Source: Borrelia miyamotoi
GTDB lineage: Bacteria; Spirochaetota; Spirochaetia; Borreliales; Borreliaceae
Length of the DNA stretch: 64,000 nucleotides
Assembly: GCF_019668505.1 (NCBI RefSeq)
Contig: NZ_AP024371.1
Coordinates: 620,001 to 684,000, forward strand
Direction of reading: 5' to 3'
Part shown: piece after piece, positions 1 to 9,945 of the stretch
Layout: each line of letters begins with the position of its first letter
How positions within the stretch are numbered: position 1 is the stretch's first letter
Program-made: the position numbers and the translations under genes
Notes under the pieces: model-generated
The model's database searches: none
What the model was told of the DNA's origin: nothing
The model's input: the letters and a program-made list of their open reading frames with translations, nothing else

Positions 1-33
1 TTGATCTCTAGAATTAATTTTTTCATGGAACAT

Positions 34-1479
34 ATGCTTCTTAGGTTATATAATACAAAAACAAGAAATTTATCTGAAGTAAAAAATTTTGGTGATACTA
101 AAGTTTATGCTTGTGGTCCGACTGTTTATAATTATGCTCATATAGGTAATCTTAGGACATATATTTTTGAAGATCTACTTGTTAAATCATTAAGATTGTT
201 AGAATATAATGTTCGTTATGCAATGAATATTACTGACATTGGTCATTTGACAGGCGAATTTGATGAAGGAGAAGATAAGATCGTGAAGGCTGCAAGAGAG
301 AGAGGACTTACAGTTTATGAAATCAGCAGATTTTTTACAGAAGCTTTTTTTAATGATTGTGCAAAGTTGAATGTCCTGCGTCCTGACAAGATTCTTGTTG
401 CAAGTGAATATATTGTTGGAATGATAAAAGTGGTCAAAGTTCTTGAGCAAAATGGATTTACTTATTTTGTTAATGGTAATGTTTATTTTGATACTTCTCA
501 TTGTAAGACTTATGGACAGATGGCGGGTATTAATCTAAATAATTCTATTGATTCTTCTGTTTCCAGGGTTGAAGTTGATCCTTTTAAAAAAAATAAATTA
601 GATTTTGTTTTGTGGTTTACGAATTCAAAGTTTAAAGATCAAGAAATGAAATGGGATTCACCTTGGGGATTTGGTTATCCAAGTTGGCATTTAGAGTGTG
701 CGGCAATGAATTTAGATTATTTTAAGAGTACTCTTGATGTTCATTTGGGTGGAGTTGATCATATTGGGGTTCATCACATAAATGAAATAGCAATAGCAGA
801 ATGTTACTTAAATAAGACGTGGTGTGACATATTTGTTCATGGTGAGTTTTTAATTATAGAAGATGAGAAGATGTCGAAATCAAATAATAATTTTATTACC
901 ATTAAAGATTTAGAGGCCAATGGATTTTCTCCTTTAGATTTTAGATATTTTTGTTTAACGGCACATTATAGAACCCAGCTTAAGTTTACATTTAATAATT
1001 TAAGAGCTTGTAGAGTGGCTAGAGGAAACATGCTTAATAGATTAACTTCTCTCTATTCTTCTTTAAATCAATTTGACATGGCATTGCTTAGTAAGAATTA
1101 TGGAAATATTGAATCTGTTTTGGAGAATAAATATTATAATAATTTTTTGGATAAAATAGCTTTTGATTTAAATATTCCTCAAGCATTAGCCTTGTTATGG
1201 GATCTTATTAAAGATAACAATTTATCTGCTCTTTCAAAACTTAGACTTGCGTTTAAGTTTGATGAAGTTTTATCTCTTAATTTAAGAGAAGGAATACTTG
1301 AAGAGATTGAGATGGATAGGGTAAATATTGGTGATGTTATGATTTCTTTGTTGGAAGAGAGAAGACTTGCTAAAGTGAGAAAAGACTTTAAGCGTGCTGA
1401 TGAAATTAGGGAATATTTTCATTCTAAAGGTCTTATATTAATCGACACTGAAGAGGGGACTAAGGTGAGAAGAGGTTAA
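34..1479 (+). CDS. cysS: Cysteinyl-tRNA synthetase
   Basis: This class I aminoacyl-tRNA synthetase charges tRNA-Cys with cysteine in the cytoplasm. The protein has the family's N-terminal CGPTVYN segment running into the HIG signature (H36), and a KMSKS loop starting at K279. Conserved HLECAAMN and GVDH elements lie between them. Length is about 481 residues, normal for bacterial CysRS. The frame is open back to base 1. ATG at 25 and ATG at 34 are both possible starts; I chose 34 because the protein then begins MLLRLYNT, as in related enzymes, but no strong ribosome-binding site decides it. The next gene starts three bases after the stop, so cysS probably leads an operon running through glyA. 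Confidence 0.95.
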   Translation: MLLRLYNTKTRNLSEVKNFGDTKVYACGPTVYNYAHIGNLRTYIFEDLLVKSLRLLEYNVRYAMNITDIGHLTGEFDEGEDKIVKAARERGLTVYEISRFFTEAFFNDCAKLNVLRPDKILVASEYIVGMIKVVKVLEQNGFTYFVNGNVYFDTSHCKTYGQMAGINLNNSIDSSVSRVEVDPFKKNKLDFVLWFTNSKFKDQEMKWDSPWGFGYPSWHLECAAMNLDYFKSTLDVHLGGVDHIGVHHINEIAIAECYLNKTWCDIFVHGEFLIIEDEKMSKSNNNFITIKDLEANGFSPLDFRYFCLTAHYRTQLKFTFNNLRACRVARGNMLNRLTSLYSSLNQFDMALLSKNYGNIESVLENKYYNNFLDKIAFDLNIPQALALLWDLIKDNNLSALSKLRLAFKFDEVLSLNLREGILEEIEMDRVNIGDVMISLLEERRLAKVRKDFKRADEIREYFHSKGLILIDTEEGTKVRRG

Positions 1480-1482
1480 TTT

Positions 1483-3045
1483 TTGGCAATATTTTTTAAG
1501 GGTAAATATTTCATTTTAAGCTTGGTTTTTCTAATTTTTTTGAGTTTATTTATTTTTTCTGGATTTTTATTTTACTTAAAACCTATAATTTATGAAATAT
1601 CACCTATGCCTGCCTCGCATGAAAATGTACTTATTATTAAAGGATATAATTTGGGAGATAACGTTGGAGAGATTAATATTAATGATCATTACTTAATGAA
1701 AAGTAGTATTGTTAGCTGGAATAATGAGCAGGTTGTTTTTAGAATTACAGATGAAATAAATTCGGGTCTTGTTTTTGTAAGGAATGATAAAGGAGTTAGT
1801 AATGAGATTTTTCTTGTAATTAGTCGGCAAGTCCCAATTAAACTTGATGAAGAAAAAACCCCATTTCTTTTTGATTCTCAAGACTTGGTTTTAATGACAA
1901 ATGTTCCTGTGACATTAAGGGGTAAAAATTTAGCATCAGATTCTGATATTGTTGAAATATTTATTCAAACAAAGCAGGAACGTTATAAAGTCTTCCCTGA
2001 AGATATATTGAGTTTAAGTGGAGAGGAGATAAAATTTATTCCACCAAAGACTTTGCATTTTGATGGTGAGATTTTTTTGTTAGTTAACGGAGTTGAAAGT
2101 AATAGAATTTCTTTTAATTTTGGTACAAATTTTTTTAAGTGGAATTTAAAGAGAGGTAGAAGTTTTAAAATATTTCATGAGATTTATTGTGTTAATGTTA
2201 ATGATAAAGATTTTAGTTTGGCATCGGATGACATTAATTTTAATCTTTTTTATTTAAGTCCAATTGAAAATGAAAGACAAAAAATTAAGTTTTTATATAA
2301 TAATGGGACCGAATTGAATTTAAGTAATTTATTTTTTAAAAGCTTAAAATCGAATAAATATCACTTAAAATTTGAAGTTAAGACTTATAAGTTAGATTTA
2401 GAAATTTCTGATAGAAAAGCTTTTGAAAGTGTTAAAGTAAACACTGATAGTAATATGTATGAATTTAAAACTTATGTCTTAAATAAGAAAAATCGTTATT
2501 TATCTTATAATTCGCTTGATTTAAGTTCGATTAATTTTAATATAAACAAGAAAAAAAATAGCAATTCAGTTTATGACTTATCAAAGTCTATTATTGATGC
2601 TTTAGTTTCGCATTTTACTCTCCTAGATAATGATTTAACTTTGGATGAGTCTATTAAAGTAAGAAAGATTTCAGCTGATAATTTGATCATACTTACAAAT
2701 TTGTTATTTTTACGAAATAATATACCGTTGAGAAATGCTGTTGGATTTTATTTTGATTCTAAGTCTTCTACTCTTAAGGAACATACTTGGTGTGAATTTT
2801 TTTTGGAATATGTTGGGTTTATTTATTTTGATGTAGTAAATGCAGTATTATTTAAAGACAGTTCTAATTATTTTTTGAATATGTCAGAGGATTATATCCA
2901 TTATGGATATAAGGAAGATTTTGATGATAACTTATTGTTTAATGGATACTTAGATTTAGTATTTTTTAAATATAAAAGTTTGATAAATAATAATTATTCG
3001 CTAAGCCATAGAATTACTTTGGAGGAAAACATTGATAGTAGATAA
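1483..3045 (+). CDS. Membrane-anchored TIG/transglutaminase-like protein, probably non-catalytic
   Basis: This is an unnamed protein, the BB0600 position in Borrelia. Residues about 7-32 form a single hydrophobic anchor, so the rest probably lies in the periplasm. Residues about 33-115 resemble an IPT/TIG immunoglobulin-like domain ([20 protein letters not shown]), and a second, weaker one follows at about 130-210. The C-terminal part (about 370-500) resembles a transglutaminase core: an IPLR segment at 414-417, His434 in EHTWCEFF and Asp450 in IYFDVV. The position expected for the nucleophilic Cys is Ala398, next to Ser397, so catalysis looks lost. The start is TTG, with GAGG shortly upstream. 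The 3' end overlaps glyA by 14 bases. The domain calls are from pattern only; the role is unknown. Confidence 0.8.
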   Translation: MAIFFKGKYFILSLVFLIFLSLFIFSGFLFYLKPIIYEISPMPASHENVLIIKGYNLGDNVGEININDHYLMKSSIVSWNNEQVVFRITDEINSGLVFVRNDKGVSNEIFLVISRQVPIKLDEEKTPFLFDSQDLVLMTNVPVTLRGKNLASDSDIVEIFIQTKQERYKVFPEDILSLSGEEIKFIPPKTLHFDGEIFLLVNGVESNRISFNFGTNFFKWNLKRGRSFKIFHEIYCVNVNDKDFSLASDDINFNLFYLSPIENERQKIKFLYNNGTELNLSNLFFKSLKSNKYHLKFEVKTYKLDLEISDRKAFESVKVNTDSNMYEFKTYVLNKKNRYLSYNSLDLSSINFNINKKKNSNSVYDLSKSIIDALVSHFTLLDNDLTLDESIKVRKISADNLIILTNLLFLRNNIPLRNAVGFYFDSKSSTLKEHTWCEFFLEYVGFIYFDVVNAVLFKDSSNYFLNMSEDYIHYGYKEDFDDNLLFNGYLDLVFFKYKSLINNNYSLSHRITLEENIDSR

Positions 3046-4288
3046 GATTTTGTTTGATTTAATTGAAAAAGAAGATAAGAGGCAGAGAGAAAATATTGAA
3101 TTGATTGCTTCTGAGAATTTTGTATCACCATATGTAAGACAGGCTGTTGGAAGTATTTTGACTAATAAATATGCTGAGGGTTATCCTTCCAAAAGATATT
3201 ATGGGGGATGCTTTGTTGTTGATGATATTGAGAGTTTAGCTATATCACGAGCAAGGGAGCTTTTTAATGCAAGTTATGCTAATGTTCAGCCTCATAGTGG
3301 TTCTCAAGCTAATATGGCTGCTATAATGGCACTTATTAAGCCTGGGGATAGAATTCTTGGAATGGATTTATCTCATGGTGGTCATTTGAGTCATGGTAGT
3401 AAGGTCAGTTTTTCTGGAATTTTTTTTGATTCATATTCTTATGGAGTGTCAAGAGAATCTGAAATGATTGACTATGATGATGTTAGGAGAATAGCCAAAG
3501 AATGCAGACCTCATTTAATAATTGCTGGTGCTTCTTCTTATTCAAGAGAAATTGATTTTAAAAAATTTCGTGAGATAGCAGATGAAGTTTCAGCTTGTCT
3601 TTTGTGTGATATTGCTCATACAGCAGGTCTTGTTGCTACAGGTTTTCATAATTCTCCTGTTGATGTTGCACATTTGACTACAAGTACTACTCATAAGACT
3701 TTAAGGGGACCCAGAGGGGGATTAATTATTGCAGGTAAAGATTCTAGTATAATAGTTAATTATAATAATAAAGAGAGAACATTGGAAGATGCTGTTAATT
3801 CTTGTGTTTTTCCAGGAACTCAGGGTGGACCTTTGATGCATGTTATTGCAGGTAAAGCAGTGGCTTTTGGAGAGGCTTTAACAAGAGAGTTTAAGGATTA
3901 TATTTTTAAGGTCATAGAAAATTCCAAAGCTATGGCTGAGTATTTTATCTCAGAAGGCTTTAGAATAGTTAGTGGTGGGACTGATAATCATTTATTTTTA
4001 ATTGATCTTGGTATTTTGGATATTACAGGAGCTGATGCTGAGGGTATTCTTGAAAGTGTAAACATTACCCTTAATAAGAATGTGATTCCTTTTGATTCAA
4101 GGAGTCCTTCTGTAGCTTCTGGTATTCGCATTGGGTCTGCTGCTATTACTTCAAGAGGTTTAAATAGAGATGATTCTATTAGAGTTGCTAGTTTTATTGT
4201 TAGAGCTTTGAAAACTAAGTCTGATAATGAGCTTAGAAGAATAAGACAGGAAGTCATAAAATTTATTAGTAGTTTTAGTATGTCTTAA
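3032..4288 (+). CDS. glyA: Serine hydroxymethyltransferase
   Basis: This PLP enzyme interconverts serine and glycine and feeds one-carbon units into the folate pool. Family signatures are clear: [11 protein letters not shown] near the N-terminus, the [13 protein letters not shown] substrate region, HSGSQAN, and the PLP-binding lysine at about residue 222 in [12 protein letters not shown]. Its 418 residues are the normal bacterial length. The start is TTG at 3032, supported by GGAGG at 3021-3025 with six bases between. It lies inside the last 14 bases of the upstream gene, which indicates translational coupling in the cysS operon. Confidence 0.96.
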   Translation: MIVDKILFDLIEKEDKRQRENIELIASENFVSPYVRQAVGSILTNKYAEGYPSKRYYGGCFVVDDIESLAISRARELFNASYANVQPHSGSQANMAAIMALIKPGDRILGMDLSHGGHLSHGSKVSFSGIFFDSYSYGVSRESEMIDYDDVRRIAKECRPHLIIAGASSYSREIDFKKFREIADEVSACLLCDIAHTAGLVATGFHNSPVDVAHLTTSTTHKTLRGPRGGLIIAGKDSSIIVNYNNKERTLEDAVNSCVFPGTQGGPLMHVIAGKAVAFGEALTREFKDYIFKVIENSKAMAEYFISEGFRIVSGGTDNHLFLIDLGILDITGADAEGILESVNITLNKNVIPFDSRSPSVASGIRIGSAAITSRGLNRDDSIRVASFIVRALKTKSDNELRRIRQEVIKFISSFSMS

Positions 4289-4314
4289 TTTTGATTATCA
4301 GTTTGTTTATTTAG

Positions 4315-5064
4315 GTGTCTAATTTGTTTCAGATTTTATTTTTGTTATTACCATTTATTTTGCTTTTTAGTCCCTTTATTTTAATCATGTTTCTAATATT
4401 TTTTGTTTTTTTTATAATCTCTATCATTTTAGGTGGATTTAGGATATATACAACAAGAGATTATTCTTATTCTAAGTTAAGAGAATTTGAGTTTTACAAG
4501 TTATCTTTTTTATTGATAGCTAAGTTGATTTCTATCTTAGGATCAATGACTGGGGAGCAATTAAGTTATATTAATTTTCTGATTAATTCTTTGAATTTAT
4601 CAGAGAGATATAAGACAGAAATTTATAATATCTTTCATTTTTCTATTACTCAGAACAGAAATGCAGATAAGATATTATATACTTTGAAGCTTGGTTATTC
4701 TCAGTATAAAGATCTTTTTGTATGGCTTGTTGCAGCTCTTAAAGAGATTAATAATTTATCTAGATATGGCAATTATGAAGGGGATAAATTTATTCGCTAT
4801 GTTACTTCTTTCCTTGAGCTTGATTTTGAAAATTATGACACTTATAAAAATGTTAATATAAAAATTGTTAATCCTTATAAGGTATTAGGATTGAGGTATG
4901 ATGCTAGTAATGATGATATCAAGAAAGCTTATAAAAAGTGGGTTATGAAATGCCATCCAGATAGATTTGCGAATGAGCCTGTTAAACAAAAAGAAGCTAA
5001 TGAAAAATTTATTAAGATTCAAGAAGCGTATGCAAAGATTTGTAAAGAGAGAAATTTGAAGTAG
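4315..5064 (+). CDS. Membrane-tethered DnaJ-domain protein (DjlA-like)
   Basis: The protein opens with a long hydrophobic stretch (about residues 5-42) able to form one or two membrane helices. A helical middle region (about 60-165) has the spacing of a TerB-like domain. The C-terminus (about 180-249) is a complete J domain: NPYKVLGL at its start and the HPD tripeptide at 214-216. J domains stimulate DnaK ATPase; the order anchor, TerB-like, J domain matches DjlA-type co-chaperones. That would place the J domain on the cytoplasmic side of the inner membrane. The start is probably GTG at 4315, without a strong ribosome-binding site. It follows glyA by 26 bases and ends before a strong terminator. 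Confidence 0.85.
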   Translation: MSNLFQILFLLLPFILLFSPFILIMFLIFFVFFIISIILGGFRIYTTRDYSYSKLREFEFYKLSFLLIAKLISILGSMTGEQLSYINFLINSLNLSERYKTEIYNIFHFSITQNRNADKILYTLKLGYSQYKDLFVWLVAALKEINNLSRYGNYEGDKFIRYVTSFLELDFENYDTYKNVNIKIVNPYKVLGLRYDASNDDIKKAYKKWVMKCHPDRFANEPVKQKEANEKFIKIQEAYAKICKERNLK

Positions 5065-5115
5065 ATACTGTCAGATGCCACCTTTATAAAATTTTATTAT
5101 TTGAGATAAGCTTTT

Positions 5116-5157
5116 ACAAGCTGTTTAAAGAGTAAATTTATTCTTTAAACAGCTTGT
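5116..5157. terminator. Convergent terminator between the J-domain gene and p66
   Basis: A perfect 16-base-pair inverted repeat (5116-5131 with 5142-5157) has a ten-base loop and is followed on the plus strand by TTTTTATTT. It sits between two converging genes and probably stops transcription from the cysS operon; it may also serve p66. Confidence 0.85.
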
Positions 5158-5163
5158 TTTTAT

Positions 5164-6969
5164 TTATTCACTGAAAGCTACTTTAAATTGTAGGAATACA
5201 CTTCCTTTTTGATCTTTTTGTAATATAAGATTATTTGAGTCCCATCCAAGTGAAATTTTTGTCAATTTAATCAGATTGTTTAGTTCTAATCCGGTTTTTA
5301 CGTATATGCTTTTAGTTGAATTTTCAGGTGAGCCTAGGAAATGAGTACCTACATATGGGGTTATATATGTGTTTTTTGATATAGATTCTACAGGTATTGC
5401 ATAATCGATGTATAAAGCACCTCCAAGCTTAGTTGACTTATAAAATGAATTTGCTTTACTATTATTATTGTTCTTAAAATTTGTGTCAAGAGCATTCATT
5501 ATATTATCTGATTCAGGATACTCTTTTAATAGGTCATAAACCCCAATTGAAGCTATCCATCCAAGACCAGGAATAAGACCTTTCTTATTATCTTCATAAG
5601 TTGAAAGCTCTGCATTGAGAGTTTTAAATGATTTTTCAGAGATTTTCTTTAGTAGTGGTATGTTGGAAGATTGAGTATTATATAAGTTTTGTCCATAGCT
5701 AATTCCAATTCCAACTCCAGATTTTTTATCTTGTTCACCAAATATTTTTTTACTGAAAGAATTACTCCCTCTAATTGCCCATGATTCTTTTTCCCCTTCA
5801 TCTTTATTCCAAGCGAAACCAATACCTATTCCTGCAGAAAATGCAAAATTAGTGGTTTGATTTGTATTAAAGTTAAGATTATTCGATTTTGGATTTAATA
5901 ATTTAGTATCTTTATTTGTGTTTGCTTTTTTAGATATGTGTCCAAATATAGAAAAATCGCTGGCAAATGGATCTATTCCAAGGTCATAACCTGTTTTTAG
6001 TATTAGGTAAGTATTTTTATCATTAATTTTTGTAAGACCAATCTTGTAAACCAATCCAATGGATGCTATTATGGATGCATTTGATAAAGTTGGACTCACA
6101 AGATCTGAGTTAGTAATAGCTGTATTTTGTACAGTATATGTTGATGATGAATGATTAAATGTTGAGTTTCCGATTCCCCCTGAGAGTCCAAAATTTAATT
6201 CAAAAGGGGTTTCTACAATAACATTTGGACTGTTTTGTTCTAATACATTTTGTATTGGTTTCCATTTTAATTGAGTTCCGTAAATTATGCCTTTATAAGT
6301 CCCATTGTAAGGAGTTTCTTTTTTTTTCTTTTGCTCCTCTTCAGAATCGTCATTGTTTTTTTGATGATTTCTATTGCCTGTTCCTATTGCTCCAATTGCA
6401 ATCAAAAACTCTATTTGTGGTAGCAGATTGTATCCAAATTGAAGTGTACCTGTTCTTTTAACTTTGCTTTTTGAGAAAATTTTTTGACCTATATCTCTGT
6501 TCTTACTTGGAAAACCGTAGTATTTACTTTGAATGCCAGTCATTGGTGCGAAACTGAATAATGATTCTTGGTTAAAATCAAAGTTGGTCATCGACTCCAT
6601 TTTCAGGTAGAAATCATATATTTTTATATTTGCTATAATTTCCCCTAAATCAATTTTTAATATGGCATCTTTTGTTCCTTGAGCTTTGAAGCCCACATTT
6701 TCTATTTTGATGTAAGCTGAGAAGGGGTCGTCTTTTCCTATTTCTTTATTTTTTTCAGGTGATTTGAATTTGATTTCTATCTGGCTTTGGTTTTGCAGTC
6801 CAGGAGTGAGTTCATCTATGTCAAATCTGAACTCACTCTTGTTTTCAAATGTTATTTTATGAGTCCATTGATTTTCTTTAATCTCATTATTAATGACATC
6901 TGTATCTTCTGCAAAAACTATGGTCGTACTTAATGTCATTATTAAAAAATATAATATTACTTTGTACAT
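5164..6969 (-). CDS. p66: P66 outer-membrane porin/adhesin
   Basis: P66 is the Borrelia outer-membrane beta-barrel that forms large channels and, in Lyme-group species, binds beta-1/beta-3 integrins. Long stretches match the P66 I know, for example ESLFSFAPMTG, LNFGLSGG, DPFASDFSIFGHISK, GFAWNKD.GEKESWAI and GEQDKKSGV. The open frame extends 35 codons further upstream. I start at ATG 6969 because AGAGGA lies nine bases before it and the product then begins with a signal peptide (MYKVILYFLIMTLSTTIVFA). That gives 601 residues, close to the usual size. The region matching the Lyme-group integrin loop is replaced by a longer, highly charged stretch (6311-6376). The gene is monocistronic between hairpins. 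Confidence 0.95.
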   Translation of the reverse strand: MYKVILYFLIMTLSTTIVFAEDTDVINNEIKENQWTHKITFENKSEFRFDIDELTPGLQNQSQIEIKFKSPEKNKEIGKDDPFSAYIKIENVGFKAQGTKDAILKIDLGEIIANIKIYDFYLKMESMTNFDFNQESLFSFAPMTGIQSKYYGFPSKNRDIGQKIFSKSKVKRTGTLQFGYNLLPQIEFLIAIGAIGTGNRNHQKNNDDSEEEQKKKKETPYNGTYKGIIYGTQLKWKPIQNVLEQNSPNVIVETPFELNFGLSGGIGNSTFNHSSSTYTVQNTAITNSDLVSPTLSNASIIASIGLVYKIGLTKINDKNTYLILKTGYDLGIDPFASDFSIFGHISKKANTNKDTKLLNPKSNNLNFNTNQTTNFAFSAGIGIGFAWNKDEGEKESWAIRGSNSFSKKIFGEQDKKSGVGIGISYGQNLYNTQSSNIPLLKKISEKSFKTLNAELSTYEDNKKGLIPGLGWIASIGVYDLLKEYPESDNIMNALDTNFKNNNNSKANSFYKSTKLGGALYIDYAIPVESISKNTYITPYVGTHFLGSPENSTKSIYVKTGLELNNLIKLTKISLGWDSNNLILQKDQKGSVFLQFKVAFSE

Positions 6970-7105
6970 CTTTTGTATCCTCTCTGTTATAATACTGGTT
7001 ACTTCATTAGAAGTTTTATGGTTTATATATTCTGATTTACTGGATATAATATTAGTTCCTAGGTAAAAATTCAAGCGTTTTGATGTTTCATATTAATTAT
7101 CTTTG

Positions 7106-7139
7106 AATAAGACTAACATAATTTTTTGTTAGTCTTATT
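7106..7139 (-). terminator. Hairpin after the lactate permease gene
   Basis: A 13-base-pair inverted repeat (7106-7118 with 7127-7139) has an eight-base loop and lies between the lctP stop and the p66 start, both on the minus strand. The minus-strand side lacks a good T run, so it may be an inefficient terminator or partial read-through point into p66. Confidence 0.55.
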
Positions 7140-7163
7140 TTGTTTTGCTTAAATATTTAATTT

Positions 7164-8669
7164 TTATAGTAAGAAGTAAATTAAAATACCTGATATAAGG
7201 ACATAGCAAAGGGCGTATACGATGGTTTTTGATAGTAATTTGCCTTCTTGTCCAATAAGTCCTGCGGTTGTTGTTGCTATTGTAATATTTTGAGGTGAGA
7301 TCATTTTGCCTCCCGTTGCTCCTGTTGTGTTTGCGGCTGCAAGCCAGTAAGGATTAACATCAATATTTGCTGCAATTTGTGTTTGTAGAGGACCGAATAG
7401 AACATTTGAAACAGTATCGCTTCCTGTTAAGAAAGTACCTAGAGCCCCAATTAATGGACTGAATAATGGGTAAAATGTACTTGTCATTATTGATATGCCA
7501 TCTGCAAGATCTTTTATCATGCCACTATGTGTCATCAATCTTGATATTGATACTATACAAATAATTACAAATGAAGATGATGCCATTTTTTTTGTTGTAA
7601 GTAAAAATATTTTTATTTGTTCAACTATAGAAATGCCTCTGAGAGAGTAAGACACTAGTGTTGCAAAAATAATTAAAAATCCTGGTGAAGTTATCCATTT
7701 AAATTGTAGTGGATTTGCTCTTGGATAAATTGAAAGAACAGTTTTAAAGCTTGATAAATATTTGTTTATTCCATGGAAAAGTGGTGATGCAATTATTATA
7801 AATAATACTATTAAAATATAGGTCAAACAGGCAAGGAAGCCTTGCATTGGTGATAATTTTATATTTTTATGAGTTGTATCTTTTTTTTCAAAAAGCATTG
7901 CATAAATTATTGTTATTGTCATTGATAATATACTTCCAAGTATTGCAGGGAGTTCGGGTCCTAAAATCCTTGAAATATAAACTTGAGATATTGCTACTGA
8001 TACTCCCGAAAGGAGTGTAAGGACAATAATTCCTCCCTTAAGAGCTTTAATTCCTCCTCCTACAAGCATAACTAGTATAAATGGTATAACTATAGTTGGA
8101 AATATTAATTGTAAAGAAATATTAGATGATAACATTTTAACATCTAATTCTGTTGCTTGGGCTAAAGATATTATAGGAATTCCTACTGAACCATAAGCGG
8201 TTGAAGATGTATTCATAATTAAACATATAAGACAAGCAAATAATGGTTCAAATCCCGTTGCTATTAGTATTGATACTGGAATTGCAACAGCAGTTCCGTA
8301 TCCTGCAACTCCTTCTAGAAAGTTGCCAAATCCCCATGCTACAAGCAAAACTATTATTCGTTTATCAGAAGATACATTTGATAACATGGCTTTTATAATT
8401 TTTATATCATTTTGACTTTCAGCCATTTTATATGTGAAAATGGCAGCTATAATTACAATGACTATTGGCCATATTCCCATTATTGTTCCCTCAAGTATTG
8501 CAAGACTAGTGTTGACTGCTCCTAGGTTTTTATCAATTAGGACTATTGCAATAGTTACTATTAAGCATATTGGTATTACGTAGTAGGCTGGTTTTTTTAT
8601 TATCCCAAGTCCAATAATTATTAGTATGATTGGTACTAATGCTTTAATGAAATCATAGAAATTCATCAT
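7164..8669 (-). CDS. lctP: L-lactate permease (LctP family)
   Basis: This polytopic inner-membrane transporter exchanges lactate with protons. In Borrelia, which ferments glucose to lactate, its likely job is lactate export, though the family can import too. The 501-residue protein has about twelve or more hydrophobic segments and LctP-type motifs such as NFLEGVAGYGTAVAIP, and near the end GSDTVSNVLFGPLQ and ANTTGATGGKMISPQNI. The start is ATG at 8669 (a second ATG follows directly), with AAAGGAG eight bases upstream. It is divergent from dacA across a 68-base spacer that must hold promoters for both. Confidence 0.94.
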   Translation of the reverse strand: MMNFYDFIKALVPIILIIIGLGIIKKPAYYVIPICLIVTIAIVLIDKNLGAVNTSLAILEGTIMGIWPIVIVIIAAIFTYKMAESQNDIKIIKAMLSNVSSDKRIIVLLVAWGFGNFLEGVAGYGTAVAIPVSILIATGFEPLFACLICLIMNTSSTAYGSVGIPIISLAQATELDVKMLSSNISLQLIFPTIVIPFILVMLVGGGIKALKGGIIVLTLLSGVSVAISQVYISRILGPELPAILGSILSMTITIIYAMLFEKKDTTHKNIKLSPMQGFLACLTYILIVLFIIIASPLFHGINKYLSSFKTVLSIYPRANPLQFKWITSPGFLIIFATLVSYSLRGISIVEQIKIFLLTTKKMASSSFVIICIVSISRLMTHSGMIKDLADGISIMTSTFYPLFSPLIGALGTFLTGSDTVSNVLFGPLQTQIAANIDVNPYWLAAANTTGATGGKMISPQNITIATTTAGLIGQEGKLLSKTIVYALCYVLISGILIYFLL

Positions 8670-8737
8670 AATATTTGCTCCTTTCTAAATTCTTAATTTT
8701 ATAATAAATTATTATGAATAATATATAATGTTAATTT

Positions 8738-9772
8738 ATGACAGTTGTCTCCACTATTATAAGTGCTTTAATTTTATTTGGTGTATTTAGCGAGATTTTT
8801 TCATTTGATTCATTTGAATTTGAAAGCGTGGTGAGAGATGCTAAGTCAATTGTTTTACTTGATTATGATACTAAATGTATTCTTTACGCCAAAAATCCAA
8901 GTTTAATTTTTCCACCAGCTTCGCTTACTAAACTAGTTACTATATATACTGCTTTAGTTGAGGCTGAGAAAAAAAATGTTAATTTGAAGAGTACTGTTCC
9001 TATTAGTAGTGCTGCATCATATTATAATTTGCCTTTAGATTCTTCCTTGATGTTTTTAGAGGAAGGTCAAAAAGTAAGTTTTGAGGAGTTACTTAAGGGT
9101 CTTGTGATTTCTTCAGGTAATGATGCTGCTATTGCAATTGCTGAATTTATAGTTGGGGGAGATTTAAACAATTTTGTTAATTTGATGAATATTAATGTTT
9201 TAGATTTGGGACTTAAAAATATGAATTTTGTTGATACATCGGGTTATAGTCGTGATAACAAAATCACGGCATTAGAAATGGCATTTTTTGCAAGAGCTTA
9301 TATAGAAAAATTTGAATTTATGCTTAATATACATTCTCTTAAAGACTTTGTTTATCCAAAGCCTGAAAATTTAGGCAATACTTCTGCTTCAAAGATGTTA
9401 AATTTAAAACAAAAGAATAAAAATATTTTAATTCTTAATTATCCTTATGCTGATGGATTAAAGACAGGTTATATTAAATCGTCTGGGTTAAACTTAGTTG
9501 CTACAGCAAAAAAAGATAATATAAGGTTAATAGCGGTTATTTTGGGAGTTGATAAGGGAGCTAACAATGTTGGTGAGAAAAAGCGTGCTTTAATTGCACA
9601 GAGGTTGTTTGAATACGGATTTAGTAATTATTCTCAATTTTTTTCATTGGTAAAATTAAAAGAAAAGATCTATAATAAAATAATAGATATGGGTCGATAT
9701 TTCTTTATAGGGCTTTTTAAATATGCTTTTTCGAAAGATACAATTGATGGGATGGGGTTAAGTTTAATGTAG
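8738..9772 (+). CDS. dacA: D-alanyl-D-alanine carboxypeptidase (PBP5 family)
   Basis: This penicillin-binding protein trims the terminal D-Ala from peptidoglycan stem peptides in the periplasm. All three active-site motifs are visible: SLTK in PPASLTKLVT, SGN in VISSGNDAA, and KTG in ADGLKTGYI. A hydrophobic N-terminus serves as signal or anchor. At 344 residues it is shorter than PBP5-type enzymes. The catalytic domain ends near residue 290, and only a short hydrophobic/basic tail follows instead of the usual beta-rich C-terminal domain. The ATG has no obvious ribosome-binding site. It faces away from lctP. Confidence 0.93.
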   Translation: MTVVSTIISALILFGVFSEIFSFDSFEFESVVRDAKSIVLLDYDTKCILYAKNPSLIFPPASLTKLVTIYTALVEAEKKNVNLKSTVPISSAASYYNLPLDSSLMFLEEGQKVSFEELLKGLVISSGNDAAIAIAEFIVGGDLNNFVNLMNINVLDLGLKNMNFVDTSGYSRDNKITALEMAFFARAYIEKFEFMLNIHSLKDFVYPKPENLGNTSASKMLNLKQKNKNILILNYPYADGLKTGYIKSSGLNLVATAKKDNIRLIAVILGVDKGANNVGEKKRALIAQRLFEYGFSNYSQFFSLVKLKEKIYNKIIDMGRYFFIGLFKYAFSKDTIDGMGLSLM

Positions 9773-9945
9773 AAGAATTTATGTATCCATTTTACAAGTG
9801 ATGAAGTAGTATATTCATGAATTCTTTTGGATATTGGTAGGTTTGATGTGTTACGTTTGTTTGTTCAGTACATTGCAGGATGGGAAATTCTAAATATTTA
9901 TTTATGGGATTTTTATAAAAATTTTTTAAGAGAGTAGTTAATTGT

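Noticed and set aside
6970-7074. 35-codon N-terminal extension of p66
   Set aside because: The extension would hide the signal peptide, and a good ribosome-binding site precedes the internal ATG at 6969.
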